A stretch of 64,000 bases of DNA from Sphingopyxis sp. MWB1 (GCF_000763945.1 NZ_JQFJ01000002.1:1488001-1552000); one strand, 5' to 3'; positions 45,984-55,690 are shown, numbered from the stretch's first letter. Program-made: numbers and translations. The notes: generated from the sequence alone by a model not told the origin.

Positions 45984-46817
45984 ATGTCGCCCCAATCCGA
46001 ATTTGAACGGCGTGGCCTGCTGGGCGGGCTCATCACCCTCTCTCTCGCCGCCTGCACGGGACAATTGGCGCCCCGGGCCACCGCCCCGCGCGAAGGCTTG
46101 ACGCTCGCAACCTTCAATATCTGGCACGATGCCGGCGGGCAGTGGCCCGCGCGGCTGGATCTGATCGTCACCGCGCTGCGCGCCGCCGATCCCGACGTCA
46201 TCGCCTTGCAGGAAGTTTTGCAGGACGCCAGCAAGGGCCTGCCCAATCAGGCCGAAACCATCGCGGAGCGGCTGGGCTATCCGCATGTCTTTTTCGTGGG
46301 AGCCGAACCCGAAACCGCGTCCAAACGCTATGGCAACGCCATTATCAGCCGCTTGCCGGTGGTGGATGTGGCGCGGCGCAAGCTGGAACCGCTTGACGAT
46401 TATCGTACCGCCATCCGCGTTCGCGTGCAGAAAGAGGGCAAGCCGATCGACGTCGTCGCCACGCATCTGGCCTGGCAGCCGGAGGCGGCGGCGGTGCGCG
46501 CGGCGCAGATCGCCGACCTTCTCCACTGGATTCCGGACGACGGGGTTCCGGCGCTTCTTCTCGGCGACTTCAACGCGCCGCTCGATGATCGCGGGCTTGA
46601 CGCCCTGAGCCCGCGCTTCGTCTCCGCGCTGCCTCCCAAAGCGGTCGCCACGACACTCAACCCGGCGCATGGCCATGAAGCGCGGGTCATTGATCATATT
46701 TTCGTCGAATCGACCGCCTTTGGCATCCGCAAAGCCCATATCATCGGCGACAGGCCGGTGAACGGCCTCTACCCCTCGGATCATTTCGGCGTGGTGGCGC
46801 AGATCAGCCTGCGCTGA
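45984..46817 (+). CDS. Endonuclease/exonuclease/phosphatase-family lipoprotein
   Basis: The 277-residue protein starts with an export signal that has paired arginines (ERRGLLGG) and a lipobox L-A-A-C at Cys24, so it is probably a lipoprotein. The DNase I-like fold is marked by LATFNIWHD, ALQEVLQD (catalytic Glu), GDFNAP (Asp and Asn) and a C-terminal YPSDHFGV (Asp-His). The fold covers nucleases, phosphodiesterases and sphingomyelinases. A phosphodiesterase acting in the envelope is most likely. It is divergent from nadB. Confidence 0.85.
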   Translation: MSPQSEFERRGLLGGLITLSLAACTGQLAPRATAPREGLTLATFNIWHDAGGQWPARLDLIVTALRAADPDVIALQEVLQDASKGLPNQAETIAERLGYPHVFFVGAEPETASKRYGNAIISRLPVVDVARRKLEPLDDYRTAIRVRVQKEGKPIDVVATHLAWQPEAAAVRAAQIADLLHWIPDDGVPALLLGDFNAPLDDRGLDALSPRFVSALPPKAVATTLNPAHGHEARVIDHIFVESTAFGIRKAHIIGDRPVNGLYPSDHFGVVAQISLR

Positions 46818-46829
46818 CCCCACAAAAAC

Positions 46830-47753
46830 CTATCCCGCAGCCGCCCGCGTCAGGTTCAAAAACACATCTTCGAGATCCGCCTCGCGCGTCGACACATCGA
46901 CAATGCCGTGGCCCATGGCATTGACCGCGGCGAGCACCTCGCCCGCATTCACCCGGTCCTTGTTATAATGGATCGCCAGCGCGCGCTCACCGTCGCGCTC
47001 CACCTTGTCAAAGGCGGGATGTGAGGGAAGCTCGGCGACATCGGCGTCGAGGGTCACAACGACCACCTTCTCGCGCGCCATATCGACGAGTTCGCGCGTC
47101 GGCTTGTTCGCGATCAGCCTGCCATGATTGATGATGGCGATGCGGTCGCAAAGTTCTTCGGCCTCTTCGAGATAGTGCGTCGTCAGCACCACGGTCACGC
47201 CGCGATCGTTGAGGCTTTGCACATAGTCCCAAAGCTGCTGGCGAAGTTCGATATCGACCCCGGCGGTCGGCTCATCAAGGACGATGATCGGCGGCGAATG
47301 TACCATCGCCTTGGCAACCAGCAGACGGCGCTTCATCCCGCCCGAAAGCGTCCGCGCATAGGCGTCGCGCTTGTCGCTCAAATGCACAGCGGCGAGCAGT
47401 TCGTCCGAAATCCGCTGCCCCTTGGGCACGCCATAAAGGCCCGCCTGATTCTCCAGCGTTTCAAAGGGCGTGAAAAAAGGGTCGAAGACTATTTCCTGCG
47501 GCACAATGCCAATCGAATATTTGGCGTTGCGCGGATTGGCGTCGATGTCGAAGCCCCAGATGCTGGCATGGCCGCTCGTCTTGTTCACCAGACCGGCGAG
47601 AATATTGATCAGCGTCGACTTTCCCGCGCCATTGGGGCCGAGCAGCCCGAAAATCTGGCCGCGGGGGACGTCGAAACTCACATTGTCGAGCGCTTGCTTG
47701 CCGCCAGCATAGATTTTGGAGACGGCGTCGATGCGGATGGCGGCTTCAGTCAT
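46830..47753 (-). CDS. ABC transporter ATP-binding protein without an adjacent permease
   Basis: This is 307 residues from the ATG at 47753. It has Walker A GPNGAGKS, the signature LSGGMKRRL, Walker B IIVLDEPTAGVD and the H-loop TTHYLEEAE. The sequence resembles DrrA/NodI-type exporters of drugs, polysaccharides or lipids, with a C-terminal extension of about 80 residues. A partner permease normally follows such genes, but here the next gene is convergent and 13 bp away. The permease must be elsewhere or lie upstream in the genome. The substrate is unknown. Confidence 0.88.
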   Translation of the reverse strand: MTEAAIRIDAVSKIYAGGKQALDNVSFDVPRGQIFGLLGPNGAGKSTLINILAGLVNKTSGHASIWGFDIDANPRNAKYSIGIVPQEIVFDPFFTPFETLENQAGLYGVPKGQRISDELLAAVHLSDKRDAYARTLSGGMKRRLLVAKAMVHSPPIIVLDEPTAGVDIELRQQLWDYVQSLNDRGVTVVLTTHYLEEAEELCDRIAIINHGRLIANKPTRELVDMAREKVVVVTLDADVAELPSHPAFDKVERDGERALAIHYNKDRVNAGEVLAAVNAMGHGIVDVSTREADLEDVFLNLTRAAAG

Positions 47754-47866
47754 CGCGCTTCCATAGCCGCCCGCCCCCCCAGGGGAAAGGGGGACGAACG
47801 CATAGTTTGCCTGCAATGCGCAGAGCCGATTGCCGAGGCGCGAGACGCTTGCTATGGGCGCCCCTT

Positions 47867-48070
47867 ATGAACCAGCCTGCGCCCGCCCCCGAAACGATCC
47901 GCACGTCAAAGCTCCGCGTTGCCTGCGATGGCACCGGCGATGGGCTTGTCAATGCCGCGCTCGGCCATCCGCGCGTGTGGCTGGAAATCGACCCCGATGA
48001 CGGCTTTGTCGATTGCGGCTATTGCGACCGCCGCTTCATCGCAATCGGCGGCGTCGCCGACAAAGGCTGA
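47867..48070 (+). CDS. Small CHCC zinc-finger domain protein
   Basis: The 67-residue protein carries the pattern VACDG...GHPRVWLEI...VDCGYCDRRF, giving Cys-His-Cys-Cys zinc ligands as in the NDUFS6-like zinc-finger family common in alphaproteobacteria. It may bind zinc and assist complex I or another respiratory complex; this is known only for mitochondrial relatives. The ATG at 47867 gives the family length. Confidence 0.85.
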   Translation: MNQPAPAPETIRTSKLRVACDGTGDGLVNAALGHPRVWLEIDPDDGFVDCGYCDRRFIAIGGVADKG

Positions 48071-48138
48071 GCGGCCCGCTCGCGCCCCCTCATCCTAAAG
48101 AATTGGCGAAACGCTCTGCCGCGCCTATATCGGCAGGG

Positions 48139-49581
48139 ATGACAAGCCCTACAGACCCCCGCCGCTTTCTCTATCGCGCCGATGCGCTCGACCCCGATCT
48201 TGCGCAGCAACTCGCGCGCGAGGCGCTGGCCAAGGCCGACGATGGCGAGCTTTACCTACAATATAGTGCGACCGAGAGCTTCGGCTTCGACGATGGCCGT
48301 CTGAAAACCGCCGATTATTCGACCGATGCGGGGTTTGGCCTGCGCGCTGTTTCGGGCGAGATGACGGGCTTTGCCCATGCCAGCGACATCAGCGCCGGCG
48401 CGATTCGCCGCGCGGCGGAGACGCTGGCGCTGCTCGATCCCGCAAAGGCGCCGCACAGCCCGCCGCCGCCGCGCACCAACCGCCATCTCTATGACGAAGC
48501 CAATCCGCTCGACCTCGTCCCTTTCAAGAAAAAGGTTGCGCTGTGCGAACAGATTGACGCCGCCGCCCGCGCGCGCGACCCGCGCATTGTGCAGGTGTCG
48601 GTCAGCCTTGCGGGAAGCTGGTCGGTCGTTGAAATCGTCCGCGCCGACGGTTTTCTGGCCACCGATATCCGTCCGCTTGTGCGGCTGAATGTCAGTATCG
48701 TGGTCGAAGAAAATGGCCGCCGCGAATCGGGCTATTTCGGGCTTGGCGGCCGTTATATGTATGACCATCTGTTCGAAGAGACACAGTGGAACCGCGCCAT
48801 CGACGAAGCGCTGGCACAGGCGCTGGTCAATCTGCGCGCGGTCGATGCCCCGGCGGGTGAAATGACCGTGTTGCTCGGCCCCGGCTGGCCCGGCGTTCTG
48901 CTCCACGAAGCCGTCGGCCACGGCCTCGAAGGCGATTTCAACCGCAAGGGCACCAGCGCCTTTTCGGGCCGTATCGGCGAGCGTGTGGCCGCCCCCGGCG
49001 TCACCGTTGTCGATGATGGCGCGATGGCCAGCCCCGTGGGCGGCGGACGGCGCGGGTCGCTGTCGATCGACGATGAAGGCACGCCGACGCGCGAGACGGT
49101 GCTGATCGAGGATGGCATATTGAAAGCCTATATGCAGGACCGGCTCAACGCGCGATTGATGGGGGTCGAGCCCACGGGCAATGGCCGCCGCGAAAGCTTT
49201 GCCCATGCCCCCATGCCGCGGATGACCAACACCTTCATGCGCGGCGGAAACGACGATCCCGCCGAACTGCTGGGCCGCGTCAAGAACGGTATTTTCGCCA
49301 AAAGCTTTGGCGGCGGACAGGTCGATATCGTGTCGGGCAAGTTCGTCTTTTCCTGCACCGAGGCGTATCGGATCGAAAATGGCAAGCTGGGCGACCCGAT
49401 CAAGGGCGCGACGCTGATCGGCGACGGGCCGAGTGTGCTGACCAAGGTTGCCGGCATCGGCAATGACATGGCGATCGACGAAGGCATCGGCATCTGCGGC
49501 AAGGGCGGACAAAGCGTCCCTGCCGGGGTTGGCCAGCCGACGCTGTTGGTGAGCGGGCTGACGGTGGGCGGCACGGCATAG
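48139..49581 (+). CDS. tldD: TldD metalloprotease subunit
   Basis: This is 480 residues from the ATG at 48139. Diagnostic parts are ATESFGFDDGRLK, RAVSGEMTGFAHAS, the catalytic zinc motif HEAVGHGLEGD at His256-His261, and the C-terminal GNDMAIDEGIGICGKGGQSVPAGVGQP. TldD forms a heteromeric protease with PmbA/TldE and cleaves unfolded peptides such as microcin precursors and CcdA. The partner pmbA is not in the window. An upstream in-frame start would overlap the zinc-finger gene without family support. Confidence 0.95.
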   Translation: MTSPTDPRRFLYRADALDPDLAQQLAREALAKADDGELYLQYSATESFGFDDGRLKTADYSTDAGFGLRAVSGEMTGFAHASDISAGAIRRAAETLALLDPAKAPHSPPPPRTNRHLYDEANPLDLVPFKKKVALCEQIDAAARARDPRIVQVSVSLAGSWSVVEIVRADGFLATDIRPLVRLNVSIVVEENGRRESGYFGLGGRYMYDHLFEETQWNRAIDEALAQALVNLRAVDAPAGEMTVLLGPGWPGVLLHEAVGHGLEGDFNRKGTSAFSGRIGERVAAPGVTVVDDGAMASPVGGGRRGSLSIDDEGTPTRETVLIEDGILKAYMQDRLNARLMGVEPTGNGRRESFAHAPMPRMTNTFMRGGNDDPAELLGRVKNGIFAKSFGGGQVDIVSGKFVFSCTEAYRIENGKLGDPIKGATLIGDGPSVLTKVAGIGNDMAIDEGIGICGKGGQSVPAGVGQPTLLVSGLTVGGTA

Positions 49582-49775
49582 CCGACCGCCCCGCTTTACC
49601 GCTTGCTCCCCCGCACGCCCTTCTTGGTCGCAAGGATGGCGGGATCGGTCGCAACCCCCTCCCCTAAAGGCTGCAAGTCTCTCTTTGGCGCTGCGCGCGG
49701 CGGGCCGATGTCCTGCCGCCGCCACCGCGATTCGCGGCAGACCGCGCAGTGCGGTCCTGCAAAGGGAGAATGAAG

Positions 49776-51008
49776 ATGCGCCAGTCCTTGCATTATGCCG
49801 CCGCAACCGCCGCGATTGCGGCGATGCTCGCCACCGTTCCTGTCTTCGCACAGCGCACCAGCGGTCCCAAGCAGCGTTACGAGATGGATGTTGCGACGAT
49901 GTCGGGGATGGGCGCGCCGGGCAGTGGCGGGGCGGCCATGGGCAGTATGGTGGGGATGATGCTGGGCGGACGGGAAAATCCGGTCACGCACATGATGCAG
50001 CTTCGCCTTGGTTCCGGGCAAACCCCCGCAACGCCGCCCGTGAAGGCCGATCATTTTTTCGAACCCCAGGCGAAGCTGGGCGCCTCGCTTCCCCTCTGGT
50101 CGCCCGAACGCAGCCAGCCGGGGACCAGCGACATGCCGTTTGATCCGCCCAAGGGGCGCCTGCTCCTCTATTGGGGATGCGGCGCGAAAGCGGGGCCGGG
50201 GCAACCGGTCGTGATCGACTTTTCCAAGCTGGCGGCGGGACAGACGCCCCCCAATTTGTTCAGCACGGCCGCCCCCCTTATCCGGACCGTGTCAGAGGCG
50301 AACAGCGCCGCCTATGCCGACTGGCCCAATCGCAAATCGGGCAAGGCGATTCCGCGCGGCAGCTCGCTGCTCGGCACGCACCGCATTGCCAGCAATGTGG
50401 GCACCGATATCCGCTTCACCCTCGACCAGGATTATATGCCGGGCCTGCGCGTCTCGACACAGGAACAAGGCGATGGGTCGGTCCTGCTCCGCTGGGATCC
50501 CGTTGCCGCCGCCACCGGCTATGTCGCCTGGACATTCGGCAGCACCGACCGCGGCCAGGGCGACATGATATGGTGGACCAGCAGCAACAGCCGCGAATTT
50601 GGCGGCGGGCTGTGGGACTGGTTGCCGCCCGCCACGGTTGCCAAGCTTGTGGCGCAGAAAATCGTGATGCCGCCTGCACAGACAAGCTGCCAGATTCCCG
50701 CCGAAGTCAAAAAGGCATCGGGCGAGATGATGTTCGGCAATCTCAACGCCTTTGGCCCCGAAGCGCAATTTTCCTATCCGCCCAAGCCCGCGGGCAATGC
50801 ACCCTGGATCATCGACTGGACGGCCAAAGTGCGTTTTCGTTCGGCAGCCACGCTGATGATCGGTGCCGATTTCGGCGGTCTGTCCGGCGGCGGCGATACC
50901 GGCGGCAGCGATAACGCTGACCGCGAGGACGAAAACAGCGCGCCGCGAAAGAAGAAGAAGAAGTGCAAGGGACCGCTGGGCATCCCCCTGCCCGATGCGG
51001 CCTGCTGA
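49776..51008 (+). CDS. Secreted protein of unknown function
   Basis: The 410-residue protein has a signal peptide (MRQSLHYAAATAAIAAMLATVPVFAQ region; the ATG at 49776 has the best-spaced GGGAGA site). The mature part has a Gly/Met-rich stretch (ATMSGMGAPGSGGAAMGSMVGMMLGG) and repeated Ser/Trp-rich segments such as VAWTFGSTDRGQGDMIWWTSSNSREFGGGLWDWL. The tail is basic (RKKKKKCKG) and ends in Cys. I do not recognise a known domain. Two tandem beta-sandwich-like halves are possible. It is followed by another secreted small protein. Confidence 0.75.
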   Translation: MRQSLHYAAATAAIAAMLATVPVFAQRTSGPKQRYEMDVATMSGMGAPGSGGAAMGSMVGMMLGGRENPVTHMMQLRLGSGQTPATPPVKADHFFEPQAKLGASLPLWSPERSQPGTSDMPFDPPKGRLLLYWGCGAKAGPGQPVVIDFSKLAAGQTPPNLFSTAAPLIRTVSEANSAAYADWPNRKSGKAIPRGSSLLGTHRIASNVGTDIRFTLDQDYMPGLRVSTQEQGDGSVLLRWDPVAAATGYVAWTFGSTDRGQGDMIWWTSSNSREFGGGLWDWLPPATVAKLVAQKIVMPPAQTSCQIPAEVKKASGEMMFGNLNAFGPEAQFSYPPKPAGNAPWIIDWTAKVRFRSAATLMIGADFGGLSGGGDTGGSDNADREDENSAPRKKKKKCKGPLGIPLPDAAC

Positions 51009-51084
51009 CGCGAGTCAGCAACGGTTCATCCCGGTTGCCTTATGAAACCCATCAGGGAGGCCATGTTTTATAAGGAGACCTGTC

Positions 51085-51489
51085 ATGCGTCTGCTGATTG
51101 CATCCGCCCTGACCGCACTGGCTCTTGTTGCCGTTCCGGGCGCCGCCAAGGAAAAATTATCGCCCGAAGCACAGCTCGACAAGATGCTCGAAGGCCGTGT
51201 GGCGGGGGAACCGCAAAGTTGCATTCCCCTGTCGGCCACCAACTCGACAATCATCGACGGCACGGCCCTTGTCTATCGCGTGGGCAACACTTTGTGGGTC
51301 AATCGTCCGCGCAGCGGCGCCGAAACCCTCGACGAAGATGATATTTTGGTAACCCGCACCAGCGGCAGCCAACTTTGCAGCCTCGATTCGGTGCAGCTTT
51401 ATGACCGTAGCGGCCATATGTGGCGCGGCTTTGTGTCACTCGACCAATTTGTTCCCTATCGCAAGGCGAAGTCGGCTCAGCTAGACTGA
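51085..51489 (+). CDS. Small secreted protein of unknown function
   Basis: The 134-residue protein has a signal peptide of about 21 residues (ending PGAAK) and two cysteines in the mature part (SCIPLS and QLCSLD) that could form a disulfide. The mature region, with TNSTIIDGTALVYRVGNTLWVNRP, resembles short exported sphingomonad/xanthomonad proteins with no assigned function. The start follows AAGGAGACCTGTC. Confidence 0.75.
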   Translation: MRLLIASALTALALVAVPGAAKEKLSPEAQLDKMLEGRVAGEPQSCIPLSATNSTIIDGTALVYRVGNTLWVNRPRSGAETLDEDDILVTRTSGSQLCSLDSVQLYDRSGHMWRGFVSLDQFVPYRKAKSAQLD

Positions 51490-51494
51490 GCCTT

Positions 51495-52070
51495 ATGACC
51501 GATCCGAACAGCGACCCCGCCGCCCCGCCTGTCGACTGGCCCGCGCAGCTTTTGCGCTTCTGGTTTCAGGATCATGGGCGCGAACATTGGTATGGCGGCG
51601 GGGCCGCCTTCGACGATGCGGTCCGCGATCTCGCGGGCGATTGGCACGCCGCGCTGCGATCGCAGCCTGCCGAGGCCTTTCTGACCGACAGCGACAGGGC
51701 GCTTGCCGCTATCATCCTCTTCGACCAGGTGCCGCGTAACATTTTCCGCGGCCATGCCGATGCCTTTGCCACCGACAGTCTCGCCCGCGCCATCGCGCGC
51801 GGCCTTGTGGCGAAAGGATGGGACGAGGGCTGGGACGATAAGCGGCGCATGTTCGCCTATATCCCCTTTGAGCATAGCGAAGATATTGCCGATCAACGCG
51901 AATCGCTGCGCCTGATGAGCCAGCTTTCGGACCCCGAGGCGTTGGATTATGCGCAAAAGCATTTCGACATTATCGACCGTTTCGGCCGCTTCCCCCATCG
52001 CAACGCCGCCCTCGGCCGCACGAGCCGCCCCGACGAAGCCGCCGCGATAGAAGAGGGCAGCAAATGGTGA
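51495..52070 (+). CDS. DUF924-family protein
   Basis: The 191-residue protein matches the DUF924 pattern: LLRFWFQDHGREHWYGGG at the start, AIILFDQVPRNIFRGHADAFATD in the middle and FAYIPFEHSEDIADQRESL near the end, closing with FPHRNAALGR. It is probably a soluble helical protein; the biochemical role is not known. It lies in a run of small co-directional genes. Confidence 0.88.
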   Translation: MTDPNSDPAAPPVDWPAQLLRFWFQDHGREHWYGGGAAFDDAVRDLAGDWHAALRSQPAEAFLTDSDRALAAIILFDQVPRNIFRGHADAFATDSLARAIARGLVAKGWDEGWDDKRRMFAYIPFEHSEDIADQRESLRLMSQLSDPEALDYAQKHFDIIDRFGRFPHRNAALGRTSRPDEAAAIEEGSKW

Positions 52071-52104
52071 TAGCAGACAAGGACCACCCCGGGCGGAGCG
52101 CGAC

Positions 52105-52671
52105 ATGGCCGAATTCACCGACACGCTGACCGACAAACATATCGCCTTTATCGAGAAACAGCCGATCTTCTTCACCGCCACCGCGGCCGAGCAGGGGCGC
52201 ATCAACCTGTCGCCCAAGGGCTATGGCGACAGTTTCCGGGTGCTGGGGCATGACCGGGTCGCCTATCTCGACCTTGGCGGATCGGGCAATGAAACCCATG
52301 CCCATCTTGCCGCCGATGGCCGCATCACGCTGATGTTCTGCGCCTTTGACCGCAGCGCGCTGATCCTGCGCATCTATGGCCGGGGTCGCCCCGTCTTGCC
52401 GCAGGATGCCGATTGGGAGGATCTCGCGGCCCAATTCACCCTGCTCCCCGGCACGCGCCAGATTTTCCTGATCGACGTGGAAAGCGTGCAGACCAGTTGC
52501 GGCTGGGGCGTGCCGCTGATGCAGCTGAAGCGCGAGCGCGACACGCTGCAAAAATATCATCGCCAAGCCGACCCCGCCCTGTGGGTGGAAAAATTCAGCC
52601 AACGCGACCGCAGCATCGATGGCCTGCCCACCCGCCCCACCGACCGCTTCATTGCAGGCGAGGCTGGCTGA
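52105..52671 (+). CDS. Pyridoxamine 5'-phosphate oxidase-family FMN-binding protein
   Basis: This 188-residue split-barrel protein contains FFTATAAEQGRINLSPKGY, followed by VLGHDRVAYLDLGGSGNETHAHL and ITLMFCAFDRSALILRIYGRG, the usual flavin-binding segments of this group. Members are often FMN- or F420-dependent reductases, or heme-binding. The substrate is unknown. The last base of its stop is the first base of the next gene (TGATG). Confidence 0.85.
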   Translation: MAEFTDTLTDKHIAFIEKQPIFFTATAAEQGRINLSPKGYGDSFRVLGHDRVAYLDLGGSGNETHAHLAADGRITLMFCAFDRSALILRIYGRGRPVLPQDADWEDLAAQFTLLPGTRQIFLIDVESVQTSCGWGVPLMQLKRERDTLQKYHRQADPALWVEKFSQRDRSIDGLPTRPTDRFIAGEAG

Positions 52672-52904
52672 TGGCGCTGGTTGAACTGGTGCGCCTGCCC
52701 AATGGCGCGGAGGCCGAGTTGCTGCGCGGACGCCTCGAAAGCGCGGGCGTCCGTGCGGTGTGCTTCGATGCGGGCATGAATATCGCCGAAAGCGTGGGAC
52801 TGATGATCCCGGTGCGGATCATGGTGCTCGACGAGGATCTGGACGAAGCCCGGCAATTGCTCGCCGAATTTGACGCGCCCGCCAGCGGCGCCCGTCCCGG
52901 CTGA
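52671..52904 (+). CDS. DUF2007-family 'putative signal transducing protein'
   Basis: This is a 77-residue ferredoxin-like-fold protein with VELVRLPNGAEAELLRGRLESAGVRAVCFD and a second half ending VLDEDLDEARQLLAEF, the normal DUF2007 pattern. The family often sits beside other genes and has no proven role. It is coupled by one base to the preceding gene. Confidence 0.85.
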   Translation: MALVELVRLPNGAEAELLRGRLESAGVRAVCFDAGMNIAESVGLMIPVRIMVLDEDLDEARQLLAEFDAPASGARPG

Positions 52905-52918
52905 TCCTTGTCGTTCCG

Positions 52919-53638
52919 ATGATCAAGGTGGTTTCCTATAATATGCGCAAGGGCATCGGCCTCGACCGTCGCCGCGACCCGGCGCGCGTTCTGTCGGTGT
53001 TGGGCGAGCTCGACGCCGATATCGTCGCGCTGCAGGAAGCAGACCGTCGTTTTGGTAACCGCGCCAGCGCCATCCCGCCGCATATGTTCGACGATTATAG
53101 CGACTATGTGCCCGTCCCCCTCACCGACCGGCCGCACAGCATCGGCTGGCACGGCAATGCCTTGCTCGTGCGCCAGGGCGTCGAGGTGGAGGAAAGCCAC
53201 GCGCTCCATCTGCCGACGCTCGAGCCGCGTGGCGCGGTCGCGGCGACCTTGCGCGTGGGCGGTACGCGGCTGCGCGTCGTTGGCATGCATCTGGACATTT
53301 CGGGGCTGCGCCGCCGCCATCAGGCCCGCGCGATCCTCGAACATATCGCCGATGGCGAGGATCTGCCGACCATTTTGATGGGCGATTGCAATGAATGGCG
53401 CGCGGCGGGCGGATGTCTGGCCGATTTCGGCGAGCGTCTTTGTCCGATAGAAACCGGCAACAGTTTTCACAGCCGCCGCCCCATTGCGCGGCTCGATCGC
53501 ATTTTTGCCTCCCCCGAATTGCAACTGGTCGACGCCGGCGTCCACCACAGCCTGCTCGCCGCGCGCGCATCGGACCACCTGCCGATCTGGGCACGCTTTA
53601 CGCAGGACGGAGGAGACAGCCCGGATGACGCTGCCTAA
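52919..53638 (+). CDS. Endonuclease/exonuclease/phosphatase-family protein, cytoplasmic
   Basis: This is a 239-residue DNase I-like fold protein without a signal peptide. Catalytic motifs are VVSYNMRKGIGLD, VALQEADRRFG (Glu), LMGDCNEW (Asp/Asn) and ARASDHLPIW (Asp-His). It differs from the lipoprotein version at 45984-46817 and is not its close duplicate. A phosphodiesterase or nuclease activity is expected; the substrate is unknown. The start is 14 bp after the DUF2007 stop. Confidence 0.87.
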   Translation: MIKVVSYNMRKGIGLDRRRDPARVLSVLGELDADIVALQEADRRFGNRASAIPPHMFDDYSDYVPVPLTDRPHSIGWHGNALLVRQGVEVEESHALHLPTLEPRGAVAATLRVGGTRLRVVGMHLDISGLRRRHQARAILEHIADGEDLPTILMGDCNEWRAAGGCLADFGERLCPIETGNSFHSRRPIARLDRIFASPELQLVDAGVHHSLLAARASDHLPIWARFTQDGGDSPDDAA

Positions 53639-53742
53639 AATATAGGCACGAACGACGCGCGCCTGCCCAAGAATGCGACCGAAACTGTCGCACGGCGCCA
53701 TCAAATCTTCATAAACTGTTAAATTTGCGCCCCCGCGCGAAA

Positions 53743-53758
53743 TGGCACGGCTGTTGCA
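53743..53758 (+). promoter_or_regulatory. Sigma-54 (-24/-12) promoter of glnK-amtB
   Basis: TGGCACG-GCTG-TTGCA is a perfect match to the sigma-54 consensus. The start of transcription would be about 25 nt before the glnK ATG. NtrC-dependent activation under nitrogen limitation is the expected control. Upstream activator sites were not identified. Confidence 0.9.
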
Positions 53759-53769
53759 CCGCAGCATGA

Positions 53770-54132
<363 letters not shown>

Positions 54133-54151
54133 AAAGATGAAGGGGGACAAT

Positions 54152-55507
54152 ATGACATTCGCAAACAAGATTGCGGCAAGCGCGGGGGCTGCCGGCCTGT
54201 CGCTGTTCGCCGCGCTGCCCGCCTGGGCGCAAGAAGCGGCGGCGCCGGTCGCCGAAGCGGCGGAAACCGCCGCCGCGGCCGTTCCCAATCCCGGCAACAA
54301 CGCCTGGATGATGACCGCCACCTTGCTGGTGCTGATGATGATTCTGCCGGGCCTTGCGCTCTTCTATGGCGGTCTCACGCGCACCAAGAATATGCTCTCG
54401 ACAATGACGCAGGTCGGGGCGGCGGCCTGTCTCGCGATGCTGATCTGGGTCACCTATGGCTATGGCCTCGCTTTCGGTCCCGAAGGCAATGCCTTCATCA
54501 GCTGGGGCAAATTCTTCCTCGCCGGGGTCAGCGCCGATTCGACCGCCGCGACCTTCACCGATGAAGTGATCAGCGAATATGTGTTCATCTCTTTCCAGAT
54601 GACCTTTGCCGCCATCACGCTTGCGCTGGTCGTCGGCGCGGTCGTCGAACGCATGAAATTTGCCGCCCTGATGATCTTTGGCATCATCTGGCTGACCATC
54701 GTCTATTTCCCCATCGCCCATATGGTGTGGGCAGGCGGCGGCCTCTTCTTTGAAATGGGCGCGCTCGATTTCGCCGGGGGCACGGTGGTTCACATCAATG
54801 CAGGCGTCTCCGCACTGATCGCCGCGCTGATCCTTGGCAAGCGCATCGGCTATCAAAAGGAAGTGATGGCGCCGCATTCGATGACGCTCACCATGGTCGG
54901 CACCGGCCTGCTCTGGGTGGGCTGGTTCGGGTTCAACGCCGGATCGGCGCTCGAAGCCGATGGCTCGGCGGGCCTCGCCATGATCAACACCTTTGTCGCC
55001 ACCGCCTCTGCCGGTCTCTTCTGGATGGTCGCCGAACGGGTGAGCGGGCACAAGCCTTCGGCGCTCGGCTTTTGCTCGGGCATCATCGCCGGGCTGGTCG
55101 CGGTCACCCCCGCAGCGGGCAATTCGGGGCCCTTTGGCGCCATCCTGCTCGGCGCGATCTCCTCGGTCGTCTGTTTCTATGCGGTGACCAAGATCAAGAC
55201 CAAGCTTGGCTATGACGATGCGCTCGACGCATTCGGCATTCACGGCGTTGGCGGCATCGTCGGCGCGGTCGGCACCGCCTTCACCATGATTCCCGCGCTC
55301 GGCGGTCCCGGCGACGCCGACTATGCGCTGGGTGGCCAGCTCACCACGCAGGTCATCGCGGTGGTCACCACCATCGTCTGGGCGACGGTCGGCACCGCCA
55401 TCGCGGTCTTCATCGCCAAGCTCTTCACCGGGCTGCGCGTCAGCGAAGAGGTGGAGCGCGAAGGCCTCGACCTCGGCGAGCATGGCGAGCGCGCCTACAA
55501 CTACTGA
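54152..55507 (+). CDS. amtB: Ammonium transporter AmtB
   Basis: The 451-residue channel has a cleavable signal peptide (ending LPAWAQ), an Ala-rich stretch, then 11 membrane segments. Key regions are PGNNAWMMTATLLVLMMILPGLALFYGG, the pore His in VVHINAGVSALIAAL, the second pore His in AFGIHGVGGIVGAVG, and the cytoplasmic tail GLRVSEEVEREGLDLGEHGERAYNY that binds P-II proteins. It is co-transcribed with glnK and ends at a strong terminator. Confidence 0.96.
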   Translation: MTFANKIAASAGAAGLSLFAALPAWAQEAAAPVAEAAETAAAAVPNPGNNAWMMTATLLVLMMILPGLALFYGGLTRTKNMLSTMTQVGAAACLAMLIWVTYGYGLAFGPEGNAFISWGKFFLAGVSADSTAATFTDEVISEYVFISFQMTFAAITLALVVGAVVERMKFAALMIFGIIWLTIVYFPIAHMVWAGGGLFFEMGALDFAGGTVVHINAGVSALIAALILGKRIGYQKEVMAPHSMTLTMVGTGLLWVGWFGFNAGSALEADGSAGLAMINTFVATASAGLFWMVAERVSGHKPSALGFCSGIIAGLVAVTPAAGNSGPFGAILLGAISSVVCFYAVTKIKTKLGYDDALDAFGIHGVGGIVGAVGTAFTMIPALGGPGDADYALGGQLTTQVIAVVTTIVWATVGTAIAVFIAKLFTGLRVSEEVEREGLDLGEHGERAYNY

Positions 55508-55592
55508 TTATACGAGACAGGATACCCGCCGCCGCACTCTTCCTCTTTCAACGGGGCGGCGGGGTCCTACCGAGGTTCCTCCTGCGAACCAC

Positions 55593-55623
55593 TGGCCGGG
55601 GTGTCATGCCCCGGCCATTTTTT
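55593..55623 (+). terminator. Intrinsic terminator of glnK-amtB
   Basis: TGGCCGGGG (55593-55601) pairs exactly with CCCCGGCCA (55609-55617) around a 7-nt loop and is followed by six T. Confidence 0.85.
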
Positions 55624-55690
55624 GGTGCAGCGCAGCACGAAAATACCCCTTTTCATCATGGCATTAATATGGCATTCAGCCTGTCAACAG

